Source of the DNA: Jacaranda mimosifolia
Taxonomy: Eukaryota > Streptophyta > Magnoliopsida > Lamiales > Bignoniaceae
DNA: 64,000 bases
NCBI GenBank assembly: GCA_018894105.1
Contig: CM032131.1
Location: 9,388,501-9,452,500, forward strand
Reading direction: 5' to 3'
Below are positions 33,094-44,691 of the stretch, in pieces. The position numbers and the translations under genes were made by a program. The notes beneath the pieces are model-generated. The model was not told the DNA's origin. It saw only the letters and a list, made by a program, of their open reading frames with translations, and made no database searches. Each line of letters begins with the position of its first letter. Position 1 is the first letter of the stretch.

Positions 33094-35336
33094 TGAAGTC
33101 AAGTATAGCACTAGGATCCAATAATAAAGCACAAAAATAAATAAATTAACAAGGCTACACTTGAAACCAAGGATCTAATCATGCTTTAAATTTAAATTTG
33201 GATGAAGGATTACCTTGAATACTCAAAATCCAAGGCAAAGAGGAAGAACACTTAATATTTGAAAGTTGTCTTCTAGTGGCGCAACAACAGTCGGAAACAA
33301 TTACCTATCCAAAGCACATCAGAATTTGCTGAAATTTGGACACAAGCTCACCAACACCTCTATAAAGCTCCAGTAGAAAATGCAAAAAAAATAATAAATC
33401 GAAAGTCACTCCCGAAATGCCTCCAAACTAATTGGACTATAATAGATCTCCAAAAGCCAAGCAATCCAAGTATCTTGCCTCAAATGTGATGATCCACACA
33501 CCAAAGGCAAATTCAAATCTCTCCTAGGTTAGCTAGAAAACCAAATAGAGAAGAGAGAGGATGAAGGCCTAATTTTAGAGGAAGAGATGAAGAAAATGTG
33601 AAGCCTCAACACATAATAGAGTCACACAAAATTAGAGGGAAAAGTGGGATCTAACAATTAGATCATGAATTTTGCAAGCTAGCTCTCAAGTAGCTGGCCA
33701 CTATATCTATATATAGAGGGAGATAAGGTGTGATTCTAGTTGGCATCACACCTCCCATGAGGTTCCACCTAAGCAAGCAAGTTGCATTTGAAATTCACAT
33801 TTCACTCGCATTTGAATTTCATTCGAAACCTTTATTTCATCTCATGAAATGTTTTCCAAATAAATTCAAATGCACTCCAAATGAACTCTTTTATTTTGAA
33901 TTTCTCTCTAAATTAATTCTTCACATTAATTAAATTAACCCCTCACTTTAATTAATTAGTCTTGACTTAACTCTTTAAGTCAATTTGCTTAACTCCATAA
34001 GCTGGAAGGTGCTAACTTAACTCTTTAAGTTAACTTAACCAATTGATAGTCATATAGAACCAATTAATATAACTCCTTAATTTAATTGGTCTAATTTAAC
34101 TCCTTAAATTATTTAAATCAATTTAACAATTAAATTGATCAAGCTAAAATAACCAAACATTAGTCAACTGTTTCTCTCCTTAAAATCGGTCAAGATGGAA
34201 TTTTCTAACTTTTAGAAAATTCCCTTCATCATATAGGATTTTCAATTGACTTTTGTGTGTGACCTATTAGGTTCTACCATTCATTGGACATGGGCTCACA
34301 ACTATTGTGATTTTTAGAATATTGAAATATTCATATTAATTTAAACTCCTTTAAACTAATTACTCAATTCAATTAATCTCCATTAATTGAAGAGTACTCA
34401 ATCTCCATGGTCGATGTCCAACCTCAAACCCATGGAGCCCAACTAATTGGCCGAAATGAACATGCTTGTGGAGAATCATTCTAGCTCTACACTTGCCAAG
34501 CAAATACGGTCATTCCGTCTTCTATCTCCCAAAAGAGGCCTAGGGCAAGATATTTTCCAGCTCCTTAGTAGCCTCAATACTGTGTTTCTATTCCCAATGT
34601 TCAATTCCCCTTTATGACCTCATCTTTGGAAAAACCTTTTCCAAATTGTCATACTACCTTGTGTAAGGACTTCTTGGAATCGATCATCATCGAACACATA
34701 GTAGATGCACTTGCCCTTTACAACGATGAGGAGACGGATCCTATCTTGCATCTCACAAACCTCCATGTCTAAGTAGCTCAAATCCAAACTCAACCCGAAC
34801 GACCTGCTAAGTGGTCAAGGAAGAGTCAAAGCATAAGGACCTAAACACAAGGTTACCATGCATTCTTAGGTCAAATGACTAATTATATGTACTAGCGTAA
34901 GTTGAAGGACTGCCACTACGGCTATCTAGTGGATTTTTCAAGTGGACCTTCAGTGAACGTGTTCTTTAACAATCACCTACTAACATGCACCCATGTCTAA
35001 CATGGATTGCTTATGAAATAGAGTAATATCTAACTCTTGGATTTATGCATCGTTAGTGCAAGTCTATCCGAATCTTAGACGCTTTGTCTCATAAGATTCT
35101 ACGACTTGGAAGTTTTAAGTTCACGACCGTGTAAGACTTGTTTCATAATCACCACCCAGTGCGTAACCAAGTCCCATAGTCTTGTGTGATCTAAGGGCTT
35201 CAACCAAATGATAGTGAAGTGAAATAAGCATAAGATGAAGATGCCCATTTATAATGAATATCATTCAATCATGATTGTATCACAAGTGAAATAATTTATA
35301 TGCCAATCTAATTGGCTGCGGGGCACTATTCTAACA
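33094..35336 (-). repeat. 5' LTR of Copia B
   Basis: On the minus strand it begins TGTTAGAATAGTGCCCC and ends GACTTCA. Its 2243 bases match the other family LTRs. It carries the GGTGTGAT/CATCACACC stem-loop at 33727-33752 and a TATA-like CTATATATAG at about 33706-33718. Confidence 0.87.
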
Positions 35337-35820
35337 CTCAAGTCAAAGTACTAATTTTATGTACTACTGTAAGCTAGAAAACTTGCCACTACTGACGTGT
35401 GACTACGGCTACCTCATGGATTCTCTAAGCGGGCCTTCAGTGAACTTGTTCTCTAACAACACCCACTAATATGCATCTATATCTAACATAGATTGCCCAT
35501 GAAATGGAGCAATATCCAACTTCTTGGAATATGCGTCATTAGTGTACGTCTATCCAAATCTTAAATGTCTTGTCTCATAAGATCTATGACTTGGAATGTT
35601 TAAAATCATGACCATAGAGACTTGTTTCATGATCACCATCATATGTGTGACCAAGTACCGTAGTCTAGTATGAGTTAAGAGGTTCAACCAAATGCATGTG
35701 AAGAAATCATGAACGCATAAGATGAAGATGACCATTTTATTAAATATCATTCAATCCAAGACTATTATATGGAGTAGTTATACATGCCAATCAGTTGGCT
35801 TGTGGGGTACTGTTCCAACA
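35337..35820 (-). repeat. Partial Copia LTR (first 484 bases)
   Basis: On the minus strand it starts TGTTGGAACAGTACCCC at 35820 and ends abruptly at 35337, where the LTR of Copia B starts. It corresponds to about 484 bases of the same family's LTR start. Confidence 0.82.
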
Positions 35821-38800
35821 TATTAAATAATTAGAATCCTTATAAAAACCCAATATAGAACATGAGCATTCAAATAAAGTTAAAGAAATTAAAGGATAAC
35901 CAAACAGCTACAAAGAACAACATAAGATTTTACTATTAAAATCAAAATTACATCACAAACAATAGCATATTTTTCTTTAAAAAAAGGATTTTTTTATTGA
36001 TTCATAGGTTTATATATTTAATTATTAATTGCAAATATAAACTTCAATATACACATACATATATATTTTCTACATTGACAGGTTACTGACACATACATAC
36101 ATATATATATATATATATTTACTACGTTAACAAATTACTAATTAAATATTTTAATTGTAATTTATAACAATATATATTTTATATATTTAATTATATATGA
36201 ATAGTATACAAAAATATTTCTTTTTTATTAAAACTACCAACAACCTTTAAATGCAAATATATATATATATATATATATATACATAATAATTTTACAAAAA
36301 TATAACTAACTTCTAAACAAACTAACTAAAGAATATAAAATGCAAGACCAAAAGAAACAAAACATGAAGGTATCACATAAATTACAATTCAAATCTTATT
36401 CATGAGGAAACATTATATCATATATAAAAATAAAAAATAAATAAAAACCACACACACACACACACACGCACAAATATCAATATTTAGATCTCTAAGAAAT
36501 TTAAATATGACATAAAAATTTGATCATGAAACATACATCAAATTTTAAGGTAATGGAAATATTCAATTTACATATAAGGTAAACAAAAAAATTTCAACTT
36601 TTATTATATAAAAGAAGACCATAACCAATAAATAAAATAAATTTACAATCAAAAAGTTTAAATACCATAAATCAATTAAAAAGTTTACAAAATAATATAT
36701 ATATCACCATCAAAATTATTATCGATCCAAAAATAATTATACTCTTCTTAATATACCCAGCTTTACTTAACCAGTTAATTATTTATAAACTTGAACAAAT
36801 AACTAAAAAAATAAAATAAATATTTCAATTATACATATATACATTCAATATATCAACACTTCAATAATAAAATATAATAATTTAAATTAATTTTAATAAG
36901 TACCTTACATATATAAATATACAATCACATAATATAAACACAATATTTTAATAAAAAAATAATTTTAATGCTACATAACTACTAGATAAACAAATATAAA
37001 CTATATATTAAAGTAAATTAGTAATTTAACCAGCATACATAAGCATGCAAAAATTTCCACAATTCATATTGAGCAAAACAACTCATATAACTAACTTTAG
37101 TTAACAAATTAATTATTTATAGACCTGAATATATAACTAAAAACTTAAAATAAATATTTCAATTTATATACATATATAGATTTAATATATTAACACTCTA
37201 ATAATAAAATATAACAATTTAAATGAACATTAATAAATGTTTTATACAATACTGTACATTCAGATAATACAAATACACTGTTTTAATCAAAAAATAGTTT
37301 TAATGCAATGCAACTATTGGATGAATAAATATAAACTGAATGCTAACATAAATTGGTTATTCAACCAACATATATAACTTTACAATATTTCGACAACACA
37401 TACTCAATAAATCAATTTATATAAGAATTTTAATTAATAAAATAAAATTATAATTGGAAACTATAAATATTTATATTTAGTCAAAAACTTATAAAATATA
37501 ATTTATATAATTAAAGAAAACATTATCATTTTAAAGAAAAAATAGCCACAAATTTTTGTGTATAACTAACCCAACTAAAATTGACAATTATTTATAGACC
37601 TAAATATATAATTAAAAAAAATTCAAAATACACATTTCGATTACTTATATATATATATACACTTAACATTTTATTAATAGATTATAACTATATAAAATTA
37701 TATGACACTTATTTTATATATGCAACTACAAATGCACATAAGTTAAAGAAGCAGCTTTTCAAATTTAACAAAAATTAATTTCATATAACATATATATTGG
37801 CAAAACAAATATAAACTTAATTTTACAACAATAGAGGTATCGAATAAAAACATATAAACCAAATAAAAATGAAATTGCCCACATTCTCAAAAACAAACCA
37901 CATAGCAATTTAAATTAATAAAAATACACTAAAAGCTCAACACCCAAAACAACAAGCAACAAATAAAGAAAAAAATCAAATCCAAATTACCAAAAACTGA
38001 TATCTAAATAATATCCAATCTTCTAAAGATAATTATACATAAATCCTACCCATCGTTTCTAAATTTCTAGACCATTCCAACTACTATAAATAAAAATGAA
38101 TCAACGAAATTCAATATGCAAACATACCTGAGTAAAGAGCAAAGTCAGCAAACTCAACTCTTCACACTTAATTAGCAACATCAAAACAAAACATATTAAG
38201 CATAAAAACAGAACATAAATACCAACACAACTTCCATATGAGAGAAAATTAAAATAATGATAAAGGCCTCAACATGGAACACATACCATACCTGAAATAT
38301 TTCTCCTATGTAGAAATCTCTTTTCCACACAAAAAAGTTCTTCACCAAGAGAGCCAACCAACTGCATAACTACACAAATAATCCAGACAAAAAAGTTACA
38401 ATAAATGAATTCCCAAAAATAAAACTTAAAAAATTGCATAAAAAACACCACCATATATCAGTATTTCTACCAAGACATAATTTTAAAAACAAACACCCAA
38501 CAAAACACATGAAAACTAATTTTTTCCCAAATCAACAAAAAACTCAAAACATTCATTTTAAAAAATTAAAATTGCCTAAAAACACCCCAAAACAAAATAT
38601 TATAACATTAGGCAAGAAAAAATAATAACCACAGACACATAAACCAAAAGAAACCTCATAGATATAAATCTAACACTACAAAACATAAACATGAGCAGAA
38701 GACCAAAAACCCAACAAAAAAGAACATTGAAAAGGGAACAAATAAAATCATGAAAAGCCCTACACTTAATTAATGAAAAAAAGGACCATATACCAGCACT

Positions 38801-38960
38801 TTTACTAAGACACGATACAAAAAATAAATACCTAATAAAAAAGATGAAAAACCACGCCATTTTTCTTTCAAACTAATAAGAAAACCCAAAACCCTCATTT
38901 TAAAAAATTAAATTGCATAAAAACACCCGTAACAAAACATGATAACATCAAACAAAGAAA
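35821..38960. repeat. Very AT-rich region with roughly 335-bp repeats
   Basis: No gene. Segments resembling TTAATTATTTATA.ACCT.AA recur at 36771, 37105 and 37581. A separate pair of alike segments starting CCATATA.CAGTATTT/CCATATACCAGCACTT lies at 38451 and 38787, 336 bases apart. Simple repeats are inside: (AT)n at 36101-36118 and 36257-36282, (CA)n at 36449-36468. It looks like decayed satellite-like DNA. Confidence 0.5.
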
Positions 38961-38966
38961 AACTAT

Positions 38967-39700
38967 GTCTACTAGTATGGCAACTCTTCATCACCAGATT
39001 GTGTACATGTTGTAAAACCACAGCCTTGATCTGCAAAATCAAGGAACACATGATACTCTAATGGCCCTTGTTGGTTCTGGACAAGAAGTTCCTACCATTG
39101 TCCAAGTCTCGAGGAAGCTTGAAAGGAAATAACTTGAGAAGCTCAAGCCCATATAATGGATCACTAATTATGAGTCGTTACACTAGACTCATAAGACGGC
39201 GAAGTCCTCTAGCTTTCAACTCCAAAGACTCAATGGTGGTTGTGTATCCAGAAATATAAAGGGCTATCAGGTGTCATCTTCCAACAGATGATGATTATTC
39301 CAGCTCCCACACAAGCAAAAGACCCTTACACCCCTCTAGGTAGTTTTCACCCAAATGGAAGGTCTGCATATACAAATAAAATAAATGGACACTTTATTTG
39401 GGATGTGGATCACTCAAAGTATGACCTAGAATGCTCTTGTGATGAATGGGACTCTGTTGATGATGATGAGGACTACAATCGCCATCGCAGACAATAGAAG
39501 AAGAAGAACAACAACAACAACAAAGTTTTCAAGAGAGATTCTTGTCGTCCTCAGGAACATGAAGATCCTAACATCGAGTCACCACGGCTTCAGCTATTGC
39601 CTTGATATGAAAAAGGCCTTACACACATGCAAAGAAAGTGAAGTACCATGTGCAAGATACAATCCTCAAAAGGTACCTTCGTTCCTTCTCTAGCAATTCA
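38967..39700 (+). pseudogene. Pararetrovirus N-terminal polyprotein region, degenerate
   Basis: This is the left end of the recognisable viral sequence. Open stretches at 39240-39497 (a PTQAKDP-containing block, WDVDHSKYD, then an Asp/Glu-rich tail) and short pieces before it in other frames lie where plant pararetroviruses have the movement-protein part of the polyprotein. I cannot name motifs that prove that function. Stops and frameshifts are frequent. The strong acidic tail is followed by an Arg/Thr-rich repeat in another frame, which is a by-product of GAA/CAA repeats at 39500-39530. Confidence 0.45.
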
Positions 39701-41110
39701 ATCATGTATGATATTCCACTCTGAACAAAACTACCCACCATTGGAAAGAAAAACTAACAATTTCAATCGTACCCCATCAAAGCCCTATGTATAATCGATG
39801 GGAATTGATAATGAAGCAAGGATGAAACTCCTCACACAGACATACTACAAAAATCAAAGCCTAGAATATATAGGTTCCTAAAAGGTCTTGATAGCAAGAT
39901 AGAGCAAGTCGTTTCTAAAGTCCACTCCATAGAAGCTAAGGTTTATAGTCTAGCTTCCAAGATGCAAAAAATTCATGATGAACTTTTCAACAAGGTACAT
40001 ACCCTTGATAAAGACCTTCGTCTTCTCTTAGATCAAAAGAAATTTGTTGATGTGTTCTACTAAAAGGAAATAGAGATAAAGAGAATGAGAGTCTAACTTG
40101 CCTAGATAGAGGCTGCTAAGCAAAGTGTGGTACAACCACTCCCTTTCTATCCCTCCTATACCAATCAATTCTCTTATCAGCAATCTCCTCTGACCTCACC
40201 ACCAGATTACTAAAAATACTTTTTCATGACCTCTAGCCTTCCAAAAAAGGTCTAGAGATCATCTTCTTTGGAACCTACTAAACCAAAATTCTCAATCAAA
40301 TAAAAGAATAAAGCCCCAGTATCTTCCTCTCCACAATCTTTCTCTTGAACAAAGCAAAAAGACCAACCAAATCCTTAAGCTTATATGGTCATGGGAGATT
40401 CCAAGAAAGACAAGTCTGACAATACATTAAGATATATCATTTGAAGTATCTCATGAGGAATCCTCCAATAGTGATTTTGATAAAGATTCTGATACAAAGC
40501 TTGCTAATATAACATCTATGTTGATGGCTTCCAAGATAGGATCAAGCCATCAAGGAAAAGAGCAAGCTGCTGAAAGCTTTGAATTTGAGACAAAATCACA
40601 TCAAGATACTAAGCCAGTTGTGACATTGCCCGTGGAGAATTCTTTCTCCAAACTAGCCAATTGTCCATGGTTCACCTTTGATGACATCCCCATGTCTAAA
40701 ATGAGAGATAAACTACATTCATTTGCTGCTTAGATTAACTTGCAACTCACAAGAGAGGAACAAACCTGTAGACTATTTTGAGAGAATTTACATCCAGATT
40801 TACATGTATTCTTAGAGCTTGGTTCTAGAGCTTTGGAGAACACAGACAATTGCAGTTCTACCAAGTTAGTAACCCATCAACAGCCTTAAGAAAAATCCAC
40901 CAAGAATTCATTGGAGATGTCTCTCTCATAAGCAAAATGGCGAAACAAGTTCACTTCTTTATGAAGTGTTGTTCTCTGAAGAAGAAAGACCTTGATTTCC
41001 ATTTACAAAGGATGTCCCAGCTAATCTATATGCTAAATAGATCTAATGATCTAAATCTAAACCACATCTTTCTTGCATCACTCCCAAAGGAAATCCAGCC
41101 TGAGCTCTAA
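39701..41110 (+). pseudogene. Pararetrovirus middle region: coiled-coil and coat-protein-like part
   Basis: At about 39880-40060 one frame gives a heptad-patterned stretch (IEQVVSKVHSIEAKV, then more Leu/Val-Lys heptads) typical of an oligomerisation helix. The open stretch 40518-40733 is acidic and Ser-rich. The stretch 40850-41110 resembles the coat-protein core of plant pararetroviruses: a helical segment with LISKMAKQ, FMKCCSL and a SLPKEIQPEL ending, the last a common gag/coat word. No part is intact; the segments are in different frames with stops between. Confidence 0.5.
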
Positions 41111-41301
41111 TGGATGATTCTTGCCACTATAAGGGATAGAGTTCATATCGACCTTGGAGAAACTCATCAAATGATACTTACAGCCTTTGACAAACTCTTC
41201 AAGCAGTAAAACTTCTTCAAAGAGCTTCAAGATAATAGGTCTATCTTGAAGAAGTCTGATAACAAATCCTACTTGGAGATAAAATGTAAAGGAAAAGAAA
41301 A

Positions 41302-41800
41302 GTGTTTCTGTTCTTTCTCCAAGAGATCAACTCTCAAGAAATTCAAGAGGAAGAAAAAGCCCTTAAGGTTCTTCAAAAAGTAACCCTTAAAAAAAAAAAA
41401 AGAACACTGACCGCTGCTACCTTGCTGAAAGAAAGAGAAGAGCACTTTGCAAAAAATTGCCCTAATAAAAGAAATAAGTCCACTCGCATGATATCTCAAG
41501 TCCTATAATGTTTAGGTGCAGCTCTATCTTATACAGATGTTGAATCCTTGTACTCTGAACAAGAGGAACAAATAAAAGTAATAGTATTCACCATCCAATA
41601 TCCATCCTCAAATGATGAAGAAAGCATTCATTCTCCTCATGTTACGGTACACTTTCTCCCATCCAAGTATAATAGATCAATCAAAGCAATTGGATTCATG
41701 GATACAGGTGCAATGAGGACCATGGTGAATCTAGAGATCCTCCCAAAAAATGCCTGGAAACCTTATTATGAATATTTTGAAGCTGTAGATGGCTAAAGGT
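41302..41800 (+). pseudogene. Pararetrovirus zinc-knuckle remnant and aspartic protease
   Basis: At about 41440-41475 HFAKNCPNK is the His-Cys half of a CCHC zinc knuckle. The upstream Cys pair is not in frame. From 41548 to 41796 one open frame carries the protease: a hydrophobic approach, then GFMDTGAM with the catalytic Asp-Thr-Gly at 41701-41709, followed by a Val-Asn-Leu segment. This protease would cut the polyprotein. The frame stops at 41796 before the C-terminal protease half. Confidence 0.7.
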
Positions 41801-42145
41801 TCAAGACATCCCTGATTAGCAAGAAGCCTATTGGAATTCAATTCTTCCCAGAATGTATAGTATGGATGGAAGTCCTTAGAAGTTGCATGGTAAAGATTTT
41901 CTTGTCAGCTTTGATCTATATTATAAAGCCAAGGACTCCTGGTCTTTCCTATGGGCATCAAATTTAAAAGGAAATTCCAATCGTTTATAATTATTCAAAA
42001 GATCTATTATCTCAGTGATGCTCCTAAAGAATATTCCAAGCGTGCCCAAAGACTCCAGCAGTGTTGTGTAGAATCCCATACAGATTTCAACCATCCTCGT
42101 CCATTATGGAAGAATTCAGATTTTTTCATTTAAGTACCCTTCAAG

Positions 42146-42790
42146 TTGGACAAAGATGACAACCCTACAAAGACTACTCATTCGAGAATGAATCCAGATG
42201 ACCTTTCATTGGCCAAAAAGGAATGCAGTCAACTCCTCCCATTAGGTTTGATTGAACTAGTGAAGTCCAATTGGGCTTGCCCTGCATTCCATGTGAGTGG
42301 TCTGAACAAGTCAAAGAAAAGAAAAGGCTCGTCATTGATTACAAGTCTTTAAATCACTTCTTGCAAGATGATAAGTTTTTTCTTCCAAAGACCCATATGT
42401 TGTTCTCATATTTAGCCTAAGCTAATGTATTCTCTAAATTTGATCTTAAAGCAGGGTTGTGGCAATCAGGCATTGATCCAAAAGATCGGTACAAGATGGC
42501 CTTTTGCATTCCAAGTGCTCAATACCAATGGACAATCATGCCATTTGGACTTAAAATCACCCCCATCATTATTTCAGAAGGCAATAATAAAGATATTTGA
42601 GCTCATCCTACATAGTACGCTGGTCTATATAAATGATATCCTTTTGTTCTCCCAAGATAAGTCGGCCTATGAGAATCTCTTACAACAGTTCTTGGATTTG
42701 GTCCAAGCCTATGGAATTATGCTCTTGAAAAGAAAAGCTCTATTAGGCAGCCCAATATCGAATTCCTTAGGATGAAGTTCTCTAATGGTC
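42146..42790 (+). pseudogene. Pararetrovirus reverse transcriptase, degenerate
   Basis: The RT copies viral RNA into DNA. Recognisable blocks run from about 42240: the CPAFHV word, a LVIDYKSLN segment with Asp/Tyr, FDLKAG with the first catalytic Asp at about 42440, the PFGLK word near 42545, and the active-site box at 42626-42637, which reads YIND instead of the usual YxDD. The blocks are spread over three frames because of small indels. The active-site change plus the frame breaks make it inactive. The word set is closer to Caulimoviridae than to Ty3/Gypsy. Confidence 0.78.
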
Positions 42791-42799
42791 ACTATTAGC

Positions 42800-43340
42800 C
42801 TAGCCTACATAGCACTCAAAAACTCCTCAAGTTTCCAACTAAGGACTTTACCCTTAAGGAGATCCAGCAATTTCTCAGTATCGTCAATAATATCAAGTAT
42901 TTCCTTCATGAGTCCTCCAAGTGTACTAGTCAACTGACCAGAATGTTGGAAAAAAGTTTCCCCTCCTGGGGAGATGAGCAAACAATGGCTATCAAGAAGC
43001 TTAAGAAAATATGCCAAGATCTACCACCTCTAAAGATTCCAAACATATGCCAAAGAATCCTATAAATGGATGCTAGTGATGTTGGGGAGCCATACTTATT
43101 GAAGAGATAGATGGGAAACAACACTACTGTGGACATGCTAATGGACAATTCAAGGAAGCAAAAAATATTATCACACAGTCTATAAAAAAATCCTGGCCAT
43201 CATGTATGACATTAAGAAATTTGAGTTCTACTTTGTCAGACATCATTTTACTGTATAGATGGATAACTCTTCCTTCTTGAGGATTATGGATTTCAAAAAT
43301 AAAGAGTTCTAGAGCCACAATGGTTAAAGCTCAAAGATTA
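42800..43340 (+). pseudogene. Pararetrovirus RNase H, degenerate
   Basis: Downstream of RT in the expected place. A connection-like segment (TKDFTLKEIQ, FLSIVNN) lies at 42838-42890. MDASDVG near 43070 is the first RNase H motif with its Asp. Further pieces run to about 43330. Frame changes and a stop at about 43110 interrupt it. Minus-strand open frames here (for example 43148-42930) are shadows. Confidence 0.6.
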
Positions 43341-44340
43341 GTTCTCTAAGTACTAGTTTTTCGTGCGACACATCAAAGGAGATATGAAATCTCATCCCTA
43401 ACCTACTCTTTAGATCAAAATCTGTCCATCTCATTTCCACCACAAAAATCATTTTGATTATCTGAATTGCCTCTTCCTCATAAAATAAACCTACAAATAC
43501 TTTTTTTCAGCCACTCCAATATCTAGTGAAGTGTTCCAAACCCTTAATGGCATTAAAGATTTTGCAAGTAATAATCTTTTCCTTTATCTTGCAAAATTTT
43601 TAAATACTATTAATTATAGTCCTAATAAAGCCTGATTTTATCCGAATTACCCATTTTTATGTTTTCCAACACTGTCATTCATCATTCCTTTACCAGAAGA
43701 TGAATTGTGGTATCTATGGTTTGTGGCAGTCCTATATTATTTTGTAGCATCCTACATTATTTTGCAGCGTAGATGTCTCCTCATAAAATAGTCCAGTTTT
43801 CTACAAGATGAACAAAATCAACTATCCTTGCTATGGAATTTCCTGTTATGGTTTGATTCAATAGAAAATTGGACACAATTATTCAACAAGGCCATATAGG
43901 AGCAAGCAGGCTCACAAGCCATTATTGTATTTTGAAGATCATATTACATGGTACGAGTTATTGAACCACAGCCTTCACCCTACTACTACTTATGGAAAAA
44001 TCTCCTAGGATCACTTGATCACAACCCTATAGAGAAGAAGGTGTTATACAAGCATCTCTGTTACATTAACAAGGTGCCAACACATCCTCTTAAGCCATCA
44101 CTCATCAACACTTCATGTGGCATTATCCCTTCCAAGATGATGAGTTTTGATGGATACCAAAATTAGATTCAGAACCGGCTCAAGACATAGAAATCAACTG
44201 GGAAGAATTTGAACTCTTTTGGATGATCCCATGGTCTCAGGATTATCATGACTACCATTATTCCTGAGGACAATCATGAAACACATGATATCAAACCCAG
44301 CAATGTTGATAAAACCAAGATTTGAAGTTTATTCGTGTAG
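43341..44340 (+). pseudogene. Pararetrovirus C-terminal/second-ORF-like region
   Basis: This is poorly preserved sequence after RNase H. One open stretch, 43948-44166, reads with plausible composition (SPYYYLWKNLLG, VLYKHLCYINK). Related florendoviruses may have a second ORF here, but I do not recognise a domain. It ends about 50 bases before the direct-repeat array. Confidence 0.35.
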
Positions 44341-44385
44341 ATAAAGCTAAGAAGTGAAGTCTATCCATACATAGCCATTAAGTGA

Positions 44386-44674
44386 CATGCGTTCTCTTAT
44401 TTTGACATATGTCCCTGAGTTGTAATAAGGCTAGCCAGTTGTATGACATGTGTCCTAGTGTTGTATATTAGTCAGCCCGACATGTGTCTTTATAGTTTTC
44501 TAGGTGTCATTGTGTCATAACATGTGTACTTAGTTAAGTAACACACGTCCATGAGTTGTAAAATAGTTATTATAGGTAGATGACATCTGCCTCTACGAAA
44601 GGATAGCTATTTGGACTCCAAAGGACGATTCCATTATGGTCTAAAGCTCTTTTGAGTTCCATGCCTATAAATAG
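44386..44674 (+). promoter_or_regulatory. Pararetrovirus promoter: ACATGTGTCC repeat array and TATA box
   Basis: Degenerate copies of GACATGTGTCCnnGAGTTGTA lie at about 44386, 44403, 44436, 44478, 44518, 44541 and 44580. They are followed by CTATAAATAG at 44665-44674, immediately before the Gypsy LTR fragment. The array resembles repeated enhancer elements (ACATGT is E-box-like). A single intergenic promoter of this kind drives the pregenomic RNA in Caulimoviridae. The role is inferred from position. Confidence 0.6.
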
Positions 44675-44691
44675 GGAACTATACTCTACTT

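Larger units (their letters stand above)
29245..35336 (-). mobile_element. Ty1/Copia retrotransposon B, 5' portion
   Basis: On the minus strand, in order: 5' LTR (35336-33094), PBS, a 1.9-kb leader, gag (31155-30325), the pre-integrase domain and part of the integrase, then truncation near 29245. It belongs to the same family as element C (47243-57440). RT, RNase H and the 3' LTR are absent. Confidence 0.88.
38967..44690 (+). mobile_element. Endogenous pararetrovirus (Caulimoviridae-like, possibly florendovirus)
   Basis: Parts in order: an N-terminal polyprotein region, a coiled-coil-like part, a coat-protein-like segment, a zinc-knuckle remnant, aspartic protease (DTG), reverse transcriptase, RNase H, a C-terminal region, then a non-coding region with direct repeats and a TATA box. 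There is no integrase and no LTR, which separates it from retrotransposons. The RT words place it near plant pararetroviruses of florendovirus type. It is broken by many stops and frameshifts and cut off at the right by a Gypsy LTR. It is a genomic relic; nothing shows activity. Confidence 0.75.

Noticed and set aside
36101..36470. (AT)n and (CA)n tracts as a possible origin or matrix attachment site
   Set aside because: Nothing beyond base composition supports such a role.
38269..38860. Phe/Val-rich minus-strand and Lys-rich plus-strand open frames
   Set aside because: Low-complexity chance frames in the AT-rich repeat region; the two repeat units do not keep a common frame.
42805..43318. 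Three minus-strand open frames of 64-72 residues
   Set aside because: Shadows of the pararetrovirus RNase H region on the plus strand.
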